Assembly (NCBI RefSeq): GCF_003814745.1
Contig: NZ_RKRD01000001.1
Span: 1,054,001-1,118,000 of the forward strand
Origin: Hydrogenoanaerobacterium saccharovorans
GTDB taxonomy: Bacteria > Bacillota > Clostridia > Oscillospirales > Ruminococcaceae
DNA: 64,000 nucleotides
Direction of reading: 5' to 3'
A model generated the notes under the pieces. It was given only the letters and a program-made list of their open reading frames with translations. It did not search any database and was not told where the DNA came from. Below, one piece after another: positions 26,994 to 36,527 of the stretch (positions are counted from its first letter, which is position 1; every line of letters starts with the position of its first letter). The translations under genes and the position numbers were made by a program.

Positions 26994-28343
26994 TTATCGG
27001 GTAACAGAGCGAATCCAGTTGGTGCCGCGCAGCCGCAGCAGACAAAACATTGTTTTTAGCGGATAATCCATCTTTAAACATGCAAATACAATGAGCGGCG
27101 GCAGATGAAATACAAATGCTGCAACAGCACCGATTGGTATTACACACCACAGGCAGCCTATATCCACAAGCGCCGCAAATCTTGTATCTCCCGAGCCGCG
27201 AAAAATTCCGGTAATGAGGGGACAAGTATAAGCCATAAAGAAAATGGCAAACGCGTAAGCTACCATTAACTGGTTCGCAAAATCAAGCGTTTGGGGCTCG
27301 ATATTATAGATGGATAGTACAGGCTTTTTCAATAGAATGAGAAGAAGTGCCGACGCAACCCCAAGAAAAAAGTAAAGCTTTTTAAACTTTTTTACACAGC
27401 TTTGCAGATAGGGAATATCGCCTGAGCCGATGATGTTCCCGGTAATCACTGCTGTTGCACTGCCTACACCAAATATAAACGAGGTTGCAAGTTGATACAC
27501 TACGTTACAGATACTGTTTGCGGCAACAACCGATGCACTGATATGCCCAAGAATCACCGAATGTACCGAAACACCTACCGCCCATAAAAATTCGTTAATC
27601 ATAACCGGCATACCATAGCGGATAAGATCCTGCATCAAATCTTTATCGAATGATAGCAAAGTACGCAGTTTATATTGAATTTTCTTCTCAAAAAATTTGA
27701 GATAAAACACAAGCACAATGCACTCGGTTACACGTGCAATTACCGTGCCCACCGCTGCCCCGGTAACACCCATTACGGGTGCACCAAACTTACCGAAGAT
27801 GAATATGTAGTTAAAGAATACATTCACACAGAACGAAATCGAATAAATCAGAACCGAGATTTTTACCGTTTCCACACTGCGCAGTATCATTAAAAATGTT
27901 GCGCTTATGCCGCCCGTCGTGTATGAAAACGCTACTACGCGCAAGTAACGTGCTCCTGCCTCAATTACCTCGCGGTCAGGCGAAAATATGCTCATAATCT
28001 GTGTAGGGAACGCTACCACTATGATTGTGAACAGCACTGAAAAACCAATGATGATTTTAACTGCAAGTCCCGTAATTTTTTGTATTGCAACGGAATCGCG
28101 CTTGCCCCAGTATTGGCTTGCCAAAACAATTGCACCGCTTGCTACACCAAAACATACTACATTAAAAATAAAAAACATCTGGTTTGCAAGCGAAGATGCA
28201 GAAAGCGCGATCTCTCCCAATTTACCCAGCATAACTGTATCCATCAGATTTACACTGAACGAAATGATATTCTGCAAGGCAATCGGCATTGCAATTGTAT
28301 AAATTGCAGTATAAAATTTTTTATCAATAACAGCAGCTGCCAT
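26994..28343 (-). CDS. MATE family multidrug efflux protein
   Basis: A 449-residue integral membrane protein with about twelve hydrophobic segments and two MATE halves. The N-terminal repeat has IAMPIALQNIISFSVNLMDT and MLGKLGEIALSASSLANQ, the second has RYGMPVMINEFLWAVGVSVH. The family exports cationic drugs or metabolites by Na+ or H+ antiport. The ATG at 28343 has an AAAAGGAG site 10 bases upstream; the frame extends to 28439 but without a ribosome binding site. The substrate is unknown. Confidence 0.9.
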   Translation of the reverse strand: MAAAVIDKKFYTAIYTIAMPIALQNIISFSVNLMDTVMLGKLGEIALSASSLANQMFFIFNVVCFGVASGAIVLASQYWGKRDSVAIQKITGLAVKIIIGFSVLFTIIVVAFPTQIMSIFSPDREVIEAGARYLRVVAFSYTTGGISATFLMILRSVETVKISVLIYSISFCVNVFFNYIFIFGKFGAPVMGVTGAAVGTVIARVTECIVLVFYLKFFEKKIQYKLRTLLSFDKDLMQDLIRYGMPVMINEFLWAVGVSVHSVILGHISASVVAANSICNVVYQLATSFIFGVGSATAVITGNIIGSGDIPYLQSCVKKFKKLYFFLGVASALLLILLKKPVLSIYNIEPQTLDFANQLMVAYAFAIFFMAYTCPLITGIFRGSGDTRFAALVDIGCLWCVIPIGAVAAFVFHLPPLIVFACLKMDYPLKTMFCLLRLRGTNWIRSVTR

Positions 28344-28517
28344 ATAATTGACACTCCTTTTCGGACAAATAATAAGGTACTTGTGTTTTAAAAAAGCACA
28401 ACAGCCACTAATTATAACATTGAATAGCGGGCTTTTCAATAGAGGCTGTCTTTTTAATATGCTTTGATGTATAATAGATTTATATGACTAAAAAACAACA
28501 CAGTACAAGGAGTTTTT

Positions 28518-29558
28518 ATGAACTATATTGGCTCCAAGCTTTCTTTAATAGATTTTTTAAAAGATACCATTCAAGATACTTTAATATCAAACGGCGACAA
28601 GCGCTTGCCTAGGCAGCTTTATTTTGCAGATTTGTTTGCGGGTACAGGCACAGTGAGTGCAGCCGCCAAAGAACTGGGATGTAATGTTACTGCAAACGAT
28701 TTAATGTATTACAGCTATGTACTGTGCCGCCATCTTGTGGCGGGGGGCAACAACTTAACAGAAAAACGTGCTGCCGAACTTTGCAGTCTGCTCAGTTCTG
28801 CCGAATGCACCGAGGGCTTTATCTATAAAAACTACTCTCTTGGCGGTACTCAGGACAGCAGTACGCCTCGCTGCTATTTTTCTGATTACAATGCAGCAAA
28901 GTGTGACGGCATGCGCGTTGCACTCGAACGATTGAGACAGCAAAAAGAGATAACCGAAGACGAATATTTCTTTTTGCTTGCAAGTTTACTTACATCCATT
29001 GATAAATATGCAAATACCGCATCCGTTTACGGTTCATTTTTAAAAAAGATAAAGAAGACCGCTCTGCGTAAAGTTGTGCTTACCCCCATGCCTATTGTAA
29101 AGGGTAATGGTAATTATCTGGTGCACAATTGCGATGCAAACGAGCTTATAACAAAGCTGTCTGGCGATGTCTTATATCTCGATCCCCCTTACAACGCGCG
29201 CCAATACAGTTCAAATTACCACATGCTCGAAACCATCGCACGGGGCGATAGTCCCATTATCCGCGGTAAAACAGGAGTTCGAACCGACCAGAAAAAAAGC
29301 CGTTTTTGCTCATCACGCCATGTATTGATGGAATTTGAACGGTTAATTGCGAATGCTGATTTTCGTTACATATTTTTAAGTTACAACAACGAAGGGCTCA
29401 TGCCGCTTGATCAAATTAAAGCAATCATGAGCCTCTACGGCAGTTACAGTGTTCGTACAAAGAGTTATCGGCGCTTTAAAGCGGATAGTGATGAAAACCG
29501 CAGGCACAAAAATAAGCTGACCACGGAGTATTTACATATACTTGTGAAAAACCCTTAA
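28518..29558 (+). CDS. D12-class DNA adenine methyltransferase
   Basis: A 346-residue N6-adenine methyltransferase. Motif I is LFAGTGTVSAAAKELG near residues 38-53, following the N-terminal MNYIGSKLSLIDFL typical of Dam/D12 enzymes. Motif IV is YLDPPYNARQYSSNYH near 216-231. No restriction endonuclease is adjacent, so it looks like an orphan methylase or part of a split system. AAGGAG precedes the ATG and a strong terminator follows. The recognition sequence cannot be predicted from this reading. Confidence 0.88.
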   Translation: MNYIGSKLSLIDFLKDTIQDTLISNGDKRLPRQLYFADLFAGTGTVSAAAKELGCNVTANDLMYYSYVLCRHLVAGGNNLTEKRAAELCSLLSSAECTEGFIYKNYSLGGTQDSSTPRCYFSDYNAAKCDGMRVALERLRQQKEITEDEYFFLLASLLTSIDKYANTASVYGSFLKKIKKTALRKVVLTPMPIVKGNGNYLVHNCDANELITKLSGDVLYLDPPYNARQYSSNYHMLETIARGDSPIIRGKTGVRTDQKKSRFCSSRHVLMEFERLIANADFRYIFLSYNNEGLMPLDQIKAIMSLYGSYSVRTKSYRRFKADSDENRRHKNKLTTEYLHILVKNP

Positions 29559-29570
29559 CACCATTAAATA

Positions 29571-29605
29571 AAACCGGAGTGAACAATTGCACTCCGGTTT
29601 TTTAT
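29571..29605. terminator. Terminator between convergent methylase and radical SAM genes
   Basis: AAACCGGAGTG and CACTCCGGTTT form a perfect 11-bp stem with an 8-base loop, flanked by A-rich and T-rich runs. It can serve both convergent genes. Confidence 0.88.
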
Positions 29606-30495
29606 ACGCCGCTCAAATCAAAATTGGGGATAAACTCGCAGCTTGCAGCCTCTTGTTCTTGCAAAAATCCGTCTTCTATCCCGCTGTAAAACAAATAGTC
29701 TTCTACGCGTTTGTATTCTTCCGGTGTAAGTACGCGGTTGATTTCAGGGTAGTCTGCCGCTTTGCCGCATGGTACATATTGGCACATGAGGCTGAACAGC
29801 ACTTCACCATTTTTAAAATGGTCTGCAACCCAGTCAATCACACCCAGTGTGTTTTCAATATTGTTCGGTAAAATCATATGACGAATGACCACACCGCTTT
29901 GCAGTAAACCTTCATCGTTTATGCGGTAACTGCCAACCTGGCGGTACATTTCGTATATTGCGTCAGCAGCCGTTTCGTAATAACGGTCGGCTTTCGAGTA
30001 TCGAACAGCACAGTCGTTATCTGAATATTTAAAATCAGGCAGATAAATCTGCACCTTTTCGTCGAGTTGTTTGAGGGCATTTGCGCTCTCATAACCACTG
30101 CTGTTGTAAACAACCGGCACAGGCAACGGCTCACAAAGGCTTTGTGAAACTGCCTCTATATAATGGGTAGGGCTTACCAAATTGATGTTATGCACACCTT
30201 TTTCAATCAACTCATAGTAAATTTCGCGCAGACGTGTTACGGTTATTTCTTTACCAAAGCCCTGTGTGCTTATTTTATAATTCTGGCAAAAGCAACACTT
30301 CAAGTTGCATCCGCTGAAAAATACCGTACCGCTGCCGCGCGTGCCACTGATACAAGGTTCCTCCCAATGGTGAATGCCCGCGCGCGCTACCACAGGCAAC
30401 CGCCCCATACCGCAAACACCAAGCTGCCCGCTGCCGTTTTGCGTTTCGCGGCGCTCGATGTTGCAATGACGAGGGCAGATATTACAAACGCTCAT
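29602..30495 (-). CDS. Radical SAM protein, PflX/PflA-like
   Basis: A 297-residue radical SAM enzyme. The cluster-binding CxxxCxxC motif is in CNLKCCFCQN near residues 64-73. An additional N-terminal Cys cluster is seen in CNICPRHCNIERRE and GVCGMGR. This arrangement matches the COG1313 (PflX-like) group, whose substrates are mostly unknown. The first residues MSVCNICPRHC start at ATG 30495. It is divergent from ybaK. An activating role on a glycyl radical enzyme is possible but no partner is nearby. Confidence 0.85.
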   Translation of the reverse strand: MSVCNICPRHCNIERRETQNGSGQLGVCGMGRLPVVARAGIHHWEEPCISGTRGSGTVFFSGCNLKCCFCQNYKISTQGFGKEITVTRLREIYYELIEKGVHNINLVSPTHYIEAVSQSLCEPLPVPVVYNSSGYESANALKQLDEKVQIYLPDFKYSDNDCAVRYSKADRYYETAADAIYEMYRQVGSYRINDEGLLQSGVVIRHMILPNNIENTLGVIDWVADHFKNGEVLFSLMCQYVPCGKAADYPEINRVLTPEEYKRVEDYLFYSGIEDGFLQEQEAASCEFIPNFDLSGV

Positions 30496-30648
30496 AGCGA
30501 TGTTTTCTCCATTCAGTTATATTTTAGGACGTACAAGCAGTTTTTAAACTTAAAAAGTTTATCATCAAATGGCTAAAATGTCAATAGCCCTGTATCTGGA
30601 ACTTCTTGACTGTTGGTGCTATAATTATTTTATATTGGAGGTATGACC

Positions 30649-31125
30649 ATGGCAGATTTCAAAACAAATGTAATGCGTATTTTAGATAAAGAAAAAATCC
30701 CATATACTCCCCACAGCTACGACCATAGCGATGGGTGTATCGATGGGATAAGTGTTGCAAAAAAAATGGGGCAAAACCCCGATGCCGTTTTTAAAACCCT
30801 GGTAACCAAGGGGACGGGCAGAGATTTTTATGTATTCGTCATTCCCGTTGCAAAAGAGCTAAACCTTAAAAAATGTGCCAAATCGGTTGGAGAAAAAGCA
30901 GTGGAAATGATTCACGTCAGTGATATCAACAAAATTACAGGCTATATTCGCGGGGGCTGTTCGCCCATTGGGATGAAAAAACAATATATGACAGTGTTCG
31001 ATTCATCTGCGTTAACTCAGCAAAACATCATTGTAAGCGGGGGCAAAATCGGCTATCAGGTAGAACTCGCACCGCAGGCACTTGCCGCGTATGTTGGCGG
31101 CAGGTTTGATGATCTGACAGATTAA
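30649..31125 (+). CDS. ybaK: YbaK-type Cys-tRNA(Pro) deacylase
   Basis: A 158-residue YbaK/EbsC-family trans-editing protein that hydrolyses Cys-tRNA(Pro). It shows PHSYDHS, the SVAKKMGQNPDAVFKTLV segment with the conserved Lys, and GYIRGGCSPIGMKKQ with the GxxSP active-site loop. ATG 30649 is about 7 bases from GGAGG (30637-30641); ATG 30643 is too close. It lies just before the D-aminoacylase-like gene and may be transcribed with it. Confidence 0.92.
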   Translation: MADFKTNVMRILDKEKIPYTPHSYDHSDGCIDGISVAKKMGQNPDAVFKTLVTKGTGRDFYVFVIPVAKELNLKKCAKSVGEKAVEMIHVSDINKITGYIRGGCSPIGMKKQYMTVFDSSALTQQNIIVSGGKIGYQVELAPQALAAYVGGRFDDLTD

Positions 31126-31144
31126 GATAACGGGGGTATGCTTT

Positions 31145-32740
31145 ATGTTCGATATTTTAATACAGAACGGAACTGTGGTGGACGGCAGCGGCAGCCCCGC
31201 CTATTGTGCGGATGTTGCTGTAAAGGATGGTAAGATTGCGCAAATTGCACCGCATATTGTTGTGGATGCCCAAAAAATAATTGATGCCGCTGGCAGGCTG
31301 ATTACGCCTGGTTTTATTGATATACACCGCCACGCCGATGTGAACCTCTTTACCTCGGAGTTTGGCGAACCTGAACTTCGTCAGGGGCTTACCACCATTA
31401 TCAACGGCAACTGCGGGCTTTCTGTGGTGCCGTGCCCACCCGAACACCGCGATGAGATTTTTACTTTTTTGCAGCCGGTCATCGGCGAGGTTGACTCTTC
31501 GTTAAAATTTACAAATTTTGAAGAATATATTGCTTTGGTGCAAAAACAGCCGCTGCCGCTGAACGTAGGTATGCTCATTGGCAACGGAACGGTACGAGCC
31601 TCGGTAAAGGGTTACGAAACGGGCAGGCTCACCCCAACCGAGCTTGCACAGGCACACCACTATTTGCACAGTTCGCTTGCAGCGGGTGCACTGGGTGTTA
31701 CCCTTGGCATCGTATATGCACCCGAAAACTGCTATGATATCGACGGTTTTGTTGAGGTTTTACAGCCAATGCGCGATTTTCAAGTTCCGCTTGTCACCCA
31801 CATCCGCGGCGAGGGCGATACGTTTCATCAATCTTTGCATGAGGTTATTGAAATTGCCCGCAGGCTCGGTGTTCCGCTACACATCAGCCACCTTAAATGC
31901 ATTGGCAGCCGCAATTGGGGGCATGGGGTAACCAAAGCGCTTGAAATACTAGATAATGCCCGCCAAAGCGGTATGGATATTACCTGCGATGCCTATCCCT
32001 ACACTGCGGGCTCCACACAGCTTATTCAAATTCTTCCTCCGCAGTTTCTCGAGGGCGGCTCAGCGGGGATTGTAAAAGCACTCAGTAACCCCGAAAAGCG
32101 GCGTGAACTTACTGAGATACTCAAAAAACCATCCGATTACTTTGAAAATCTGGTTAATATGGTTGGCTGGGGTAATATTGTTATGAGCACGCTTACACAG
32201 CCGGAAAATCAAAAGTATATTGGCAAATCGGTAGAGCAGATTGCGGCAGAGCAGGGGAAAGACCCTTATGACTGCGCTTACGATATGCTGATATCAGAGC
32301 AATGTAAAATTTCTATGGTGGATTATATCACGTCAGAAGATGATATTAAAACCATACTGGGCTATCCATATACTTCGGTTATATCGGATTCTGTGTATCC
32401 CACAGGCGGTGTACCTCATCCAAGACTGTATGCAGCGTTCCCCAAAGTGCTGATTGAATATGTGCGTGAGTCGCCTGTGCTTACCATCGAACAGGCAATT
32501 CATAAAATGACGGCACTGCCCGCAAGCGTCTACCATCTCAAAGGCAAAGGGATTCTGCGCGAGGGCTGCGATGCCGACATCAACGTATTTGCTCTCAAAA
32601 ATCTATCCACCGATGCAACCTACCAAGAACCGCGCAGGTTTGCAAAAGGTTTTGACTTTATTTTGGTGGGCGGTAAAATCGCTGTAGATCACGATGTGCT
32701 AACCCACATTCCCGCAGGCAAAACACTTTTCAGAATATAA
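31145..32740 (+). CDS. N-acyl-D-amino-acid deacylase family amidohydrolase
   Basis: A 531-residue amidohydrolase. The N-terminal beta-domain DILIQNGTVVDGSGSPAY leads to the metal-binding HxH in PGFIDIHRHADVNLF. Further ligands are likely in VPLVTHIRGEGD and LHISHLKCIG. The C-terminal Asp lies in a SVISDSVYPTGG-type segment and the end reads ADINVFALKNL. Family members release D-amino acids from N-acyl forms or act on related substrates; the exact substrate is not visible. A GGGGG site precedes the ATG. Confidence 0.85.
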   Translation: MFDILIQNGTVVDGSGSPAYCADVAVKDGKIAQIAPHIVVDAQKIIDAAGRLITPGFIDIHRHADVNLFTSEFGEPELRQGLTTIINGNCGLSVVPCPPEHRDEIFTFLQPVIGEVDSSLKFTNFEEYIALVQKQPLPLNVGMLIGNGTVRASVKGYETGRLTPTELAQAHHYLHSSLAAGALGVTLGIVYAPENCYDIDGFVEVLQPMRDFQVPLVTHIRGEGDTFHQSLHEVIEIARRLGVPLHISHLKCIGSRNWGHGVTKALEILDNARQSGMDITCDAYPYTAGSTQLIQILPPQFLEGGSAGIVKALSNPEKRRELTEILKKPSDYFENLVNMVGWGNIVMSTLTQPENQKYIGKSVEQIAAEQGKDPYDCAYDMLISEQCKISMVDYITSEDDIKTILGYPYTSVISDSVYPTGGVPHPRLYAAFPKVLIEYVRESPVLTIEQAIHKMTALPASVYHLKGKGILREGCDADINVFALKNLSTDATYQEPRRFAKGFDFILVGGKIAVDHDVLTHIPAGKTLFRI

Positions 32741-32854
32741 AACAGCAGTTGCTGTTAACTAAGCAAAAAATGTAGTATAATAATCCCAGAGATATGAAAA
32801 TATTATTCGTTTGAGATACTGTAAAAAACAACGGCAGAGGAGCACGAATACCCA

Positions 32855-34150
32855 ATGAGCAAGCAAAGGGAAGAATATTATTGGCATAAATTGGATAACG
32901 CGGCGAAGGTTTTCCCTGCAGTGCGCAGTTCCAGCAACTCAAGCGTGTTCCGCATTACGGCCAAGCTTACCGATATAATAGACCCCTCTATCTTAACCAC
33001 AGCGGTTGAAAAAGCTTTAGCAGAATTACCTACCTTTAACGTCAAGCTGCGCAAAGGGATGTTTTGGTACTATTGGGAGACAAATTTTCAGCCTCCGGTC
33101 GTCACAGAGGATAGTACTTACCCTCTTCGCCGGATTGACAAGAGTCAGAACAACGGCTTTATGTTTCGAGTTACTTATTTGGGTAAAAAAATCAATCTTG
33201 AAATGTTCCACGCTCTCACCGACGGTGCTGGTGCGGTTGTATTGCTTAAAACCATTGTCTATTTTTATCTAAAGCAGTGTTACCCCGATGCAATTACCGT
33301 AAATGAATTGATTGCAGAAACAGGTTTTTCTCAACATGCTTTGGATGAAGACAGCTTTCTTCGTTTGCGTAAAGGCAATTTGCATATCAAAGCGCCCAAA
33401 GTAAATCCTGCATATCAGATGAAAGGGACACGTTATTTTAGCGACCGTGTTGATGTGACGCAAGGTATTTTGCCTACAATGGGAGTGGTTGCACTCTCCA
33501 AAGCAGCAGGGGTTACTGTTACGGTATATCTTACGTCACTGCTGATGTATTCGATTTATCAGAACAATTATAAGTATTACGCCGAGAATAAACCGATTGT
33601 GTTTTCGGTACCTATTAATCTGCGCGGCTTTTTTCAGTCTAACACCATCCGTAACTTTTTCTCGTTTATTACCGTAGCGGTCAACTTTTACGAGCACGAC
33701 TATACGTTTGAAGAGGTTCTTCAGCAAATTTCTAAGCAGATGAAGGATGCATTGAAGATTGAAAATATTACAGAGCGAATAGCCTATAACGTAAATGCCG
33801 AGCGCAACCTCGCCATACGTTTTATTCCTCTGTTTTTTAAAAATATTTTTCTTAGGGCAATTTACAGCAAAGGGGAGAAAGGATACACCAGCACGATTTC
33901 AAATCTGGGGCAGATTAAGCTCCCCGCTGAGCAATTGCCGTTTATAGAGCGTATTGAGTCGCTCAACAATATCACCAAGCGGCAGTGCTTTAAAGTGTGC
34001 CTATGTTCGCTTGGCGATAAGATGACGGTTTCTTTTGTTTCGGGCATGGAGGACAAGGATGTGGAACGGTATTTCTTTCGATTCCTATCGGATAAAGGAT
34101 TGGATGTACAAATTGTAAGCAACAGGGTGGATGAAGATGAAGTATTGTGA
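32855..34150 (+). CDS. Condensation/alcohol acetyltransferase-like acyltransferase
   Basis: A 431-residue protein of the CoA-dependent acyltransferase (condensation domain) superfamily. The catalytic HxxxDG motif appears as FHALTDGAGAVVLL near residues 120-133, and a late segment resembles the DFGxG region of these folds. No carrier protein or adenylation domain is nearby, so it is not a peptide synthetase module. It overlaps the following zinc-ribbon membrane gene by 14 bases, a strong sign of joint function. The acyl donor and acceptor are unknown. Confidence 0.75.
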   Translation: MSKQREEYYWHKLDNAAKVFPAVRSSSNSSVFRITAKLTDIIDPSILTTAVEKALAELPTFNVKLRKGMFWYYWETNFQPPVVTEDSTYPLRRIDKSQNNGFMFRVTYLGKKINLEMFHALTDGAGAVVLLKTIVYFYLKQCYPDAITVNELIAETGFSQHALDEDSFLRLRKGNLHIKAPKVNPAYQMKGTRYFSDRVDVTQGILPTMGVVALSKAAGVTVTVYLTSLLMYSIYQNNYKYYAENKPIVFSVPINLRGFFQSNTIRNFFSFITVAVNFYEHDYTFEEVLQQISKQMKDALKIENITERIAYNVNAERNLAIRFIPLFFKNIFLRAIYSKGEKGYTSTISNLGQIKLPAEQLPFIERIESLNNITKRQCFKVCLCSLGDKMTVSFVSGMEDKDVERYFFRFLSDKGLDVQIVSNRVDEDEVL

Positions 34151-34799
34151 AAACTGTAAGGTTACCATACAAAACGATTTGTTTTGCTGCCCCCTTTGCG
34201 ACAGTGAGCTTGTTCGGCGCGGTGAGCACTTTGAGCAGGATTTTCCGGCAACGCCTGTGATCCCGGAAACCAAAAAGTATACCAAGCTGCTTATTTTTTT
34301 ATCGGTGGTTGTGGTAACCGCCTGCGTACTGATTGATATTTTAACCTCGAAAACGGTGCACTGGTCGGCAATCGTAGCAGTTGGGCTCGTTTATTTGTGG
34401 CTCAGTATCCGCTTTATAAAAAAATCCCGCCGCAATATCGGTTTGCTGGCTTTAATTCAAATTTTCGGTATTTCGTTATTGTCCTTTGTAATAGATTCCG
34501 CTACAGGTTATTACCAATGGAGTACGAATTATGTTATTCCGTTTGTGTTTATTTCTGCCGCAGGGCTTATGAGTGCAGTGATTTTGCTGCGCCCCAAACG
34601 TTTTCGCGATTATATTTTATATCAACTTGGTATTTCGGTTCTCGGCATTGTTGTATCGGTAATTTCTTTGTTCAATAAAAACACAGTTGCATGGACGGCG
34701 ATTGTAGGTGCGGTTTATTCTGGGCTTACCATCTTGGGTATCGTAATTTTTACTCCGAGAAAAACACGGCACGAGTTAAAAAAGCGCTTTCATTTTTAG
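34137..34799 (+). CDS. Zinc-ribbon membrane protein (DUF6320-like)
   Basis: A 220-residue protein with an N-terminal zinc ribbon (YCENCKVTIQNDLFCCPLCD, two CxxC pairs) followed by about six hydrophobic helices from residue 45 onward. This layout fits DUF6320, commonly seen next to condensation-like acyltransferases in Firmicutes. It overlaps that gene here. ATG 34137 has AGGGTGG 7 bases upstream; ATG 34131 is the alternative. It may anchor or regulate the acyltransferase at the membrane; this is inferred from the pairing only. Confidence 0.72.
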   Translation: MKYCENCKVTIQNDLFCCPLCDSELVRRGEHFEQDFPATPVIPETKKYTKLLIFLSVVVVTACVLIDILTSKTVHWSAIVAVGLVYLWLSIRFIKKSRRNIGLLALIQIFGISLLSFVIDSATGYYQWSTNYVIPFVFISAAGLMSAVILLRPKRFRDYILYQLGISVLGIVVSVISLFNKNTVAWTAIVGAVYSGLTILGIVIFTPRKTRHELKKRFHF

Positions 34800-34822
34800 T
34801 GCAAACCTATATTTGATAAAAT

Positions 34823-34836
34823 ACGGCAATTGCCGT
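34823..34836. promoter_or_regulatory. Perfect 14-bp palindrome upstream of nagA
   Basis: ACGGCAATTGCCGT is a perfect palindrome ending a few bases before the AAGGAGG site of nagA. It could be an operator or a small hairpin affecting nagA translation. No regulator gene for amino sugars was seen nearby, so the role is open. Confidence 0.35.
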
Positions 34837-34852
34837 TAAGGAGGTAATAGAA

Positions 34853-36004
34853 ATGTCCTATACGATTAAAAGCGACCAAATCTATTTTAACCATAAGCTG
34901 CAGCCGGGTGTACTTGCAGTAGATGGTGCTTCGATCAAAAATGTCATTTCAGATGATGCGTCGGTGAGTGGTGAGTTGATTGATCTAACCGGATATCGTG
35001 TACTCCCAGGGCTTATCGATACGCATATGCATGGCGGCAATGGCTTTGACACGATGGATTGTAAGGAAGAATCTATCGACGGAATGTGTGATTACCTCGC
35101 TTCGGTGGGTGTCACCACGTTTTATCCAACCACTGTTACTTCATCTCTTGAACGCACGAAAAATGCCGTAAAAACAGTTGCCGATTGTAAAGACCGCGGC
35201 GTAAAAGGTGCAAAGATAGGGGGCATTTTTCTCGAAGGTCCTTATATCAATAAAAAGATGAAAGGTGCACACCCCGAAGAATTCATTGTGGATATTAATC
35301 TTGAGCATCTCAAAGAGGTACTGGAGGCTGCGCGGGGCAATGTACGCACTATTGCAATCGCACCTGAAAAACAAGGGGCAATCGAGGCAATAGAATATCT
35401 TACCAAACAAGGGGTTACAGTAGCGATTGGTCATTCTGACGCTACATATGAAGAGACGCAGGCGGCAATCAAAGCTGGCGCGCGTGCCTGTATACACATT
35501 TACAACGCGATGCGTCCTTTGCACCACCGCGAACCTGGCATTTTGGGTGCCGCGCTTACAACCGATGGTTTTGCTGCCGAAATGATCTGCGACGGGATTC
35601 ATGTAAATCCCCGCTCAATGGAAATTGTAACCCGTTGTAAGCACCCTGAAGATGTCATTCTTATTACAGACTGTATGTGTGCAGGCGGTATGCCGGACGG
35701 TAAATATTACCTTGGTGAATTGATTACCATTGTAAATAACGGTGTTGCACGCACCGAAGAAGGTGCACTTGCAGGCAGTACGCTCAAACTGATTAACGGC
35801 GTAAAAAATGCCGTACAACTGGTCGGCGTACCGTTTGAAACCGCTATCTTATACGCAACCGAAAACCCTGCCCGTCAGCTTGGGATTCTCTCTAAAACAG
35901 GCAGCCTAGAAAAGGGTAAAGCCGCAGATATTATTGCGATTGATGACAATTACAATGTTGTGTTTACTATGATAGACGGTAAAGTAATCCACGATAAACG
36001 CTGA
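34853..36004 (+). CDS. nagA: N-acetylglucosamine-6-phosphate deacetylase
   Basis: NagA removes acetate from GlcNAc-6-phosphate, feeding cell-wall amino sugars into metabolism. The 383 residues contain LIDTHMHGGNGFDTMD near 57-72, FLEGPYINKKMKGAH, the metal/substrate His in AIGHSDATYEE and ICDGIHVNP, and the catalytic Asp in LITDCMCAGGMPDG. AAGGAGG precedes the ATG. A PTS IIA gene follows 31 bases downstream. No nagB was found in the window. Confidence 0.94.
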   Translation: MSYTIKSDQIYFNHKLQPGVLAVDGASIKNVISDDASVSGELIDLTGYRVLPGLIDTHMHGGNGFDTMDCKEESIDGMCDYLASVGVTTFYPTTVTSSLERTKNAVKTVADCKDRGVKGAKIGGIFLEGPYINKKMKGAHPEEFIVDINLEHLKEVLEAARGNVRTIAIAPEKQGAIEAIEYLTKQGVTVAIGHSDATYEETQAAIKAGARACIHIYNAMRPLHHREPGILGAALTTDGFAAEMICDGIHVNPRSMEIVTRCKHPEDVILITDCMCAGGMPDGKYYLGELITIVNNGVARTEEGALAGSTLKLINGVKNAVQLVGVPFETAILYATENPARQLGILSKTGSLEKGKAADIIAIDDNYNVVFTMIDGKVIHDKR

Positions 36005-36035
36005 TAGCACCATCTTTTTATAAAGGAGAATGAAT

Positions 36036-36488
36036 ATGATTTCTCACTTGCTTCATCCGCAGCAGATACAGCTTGGCGCAGAAGCTGATGACTGGCAGCA
36101 AGCGGCAAAGCTGGCAGGGGAGTTGTTGGTTCGCTGCGGAGGAGTTCATCAGCGTTATGCAGATGCTATCGTTCAAACAGTACAAACCGAGGGTGCCTAT
36201 ATGGTGCTTACCAAAGGTTTTGTGTTGCTGCATGCACGCCCCGAGTACGGCGTTAACCGCGAATGTGCCGGCGTAATTACATTAAAAAATCCGGTGAATT
36301 TCGGTGCAGGTGATAAAGACCCTGTTGATGTTGCGGTGGTTTTTGCCAGCCCCGATCAAGACGGGCATGTACGTTTTGTACAGCAAATAGCAGAATTACT
36401 AATGAAGGATTGCTTCTTGAATGAATTGAGAGCATGCAGTTCCCCCGATGAATTGATTGCGATTGTAAAAAAATTTGAAGAACAATAG
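36036..36488 (+). CDS. PTS EIIA protein, fructose/mannitol/ascorbate family
   Basis: A 150-residue free-standing EIIA of the PTS IIA type-2 fold. The phosphorylated His is likely in GFVLLHARPEYGV (the family normally has an APH or IPH motif here), followed by the AGVITLKNPVNFG strand typical of the domain. It stands alone without EIIB or EIIC, so it may either serve a permease elsewhere or be regulatory. ATG 36036 has AGGAG 7 bases upstream; ATG 36030 would be too close. Confidence 0.82.
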   Translation: MISHLLHPQQIQLGAEADDWQQAAKLAGELLVRCGGVHQRYADAIVQTVQTEGAYMVLTKGFVLLHARPEYGVNRECAGVITLKNPVNFGAGDKDPVDVAVVFASPDQDGHVRFVQQIAELLMKDCFLNELRACSSPDELIAIVKKFEEQ

Positions 36489-36493
36489 TAAAG

Positions 36494-36526
36494 CGGGCTG
36501 AGTCTAATCAGATTCAGCCCGTTTTG
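36494..36526. terminator. Terminator after the PTS IIA gene
   Basis: CGGGCTGAGTC and GATTCAGCCCG form an 11-bp stem with one G-T pair and a 6-base loop, followed by TTTT. It separates the rightward nagA group from the leftward small gene at 36528. Confidence 0.82.
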
Positions 36527-36527
36527 C

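Noticed and set aside
28518..29558. A complete restriction-modification system around the D12 methylase
   Set aside because: Neighbours are a MATE exporter and a radical SAM protein; no endonuclease frame was seen.
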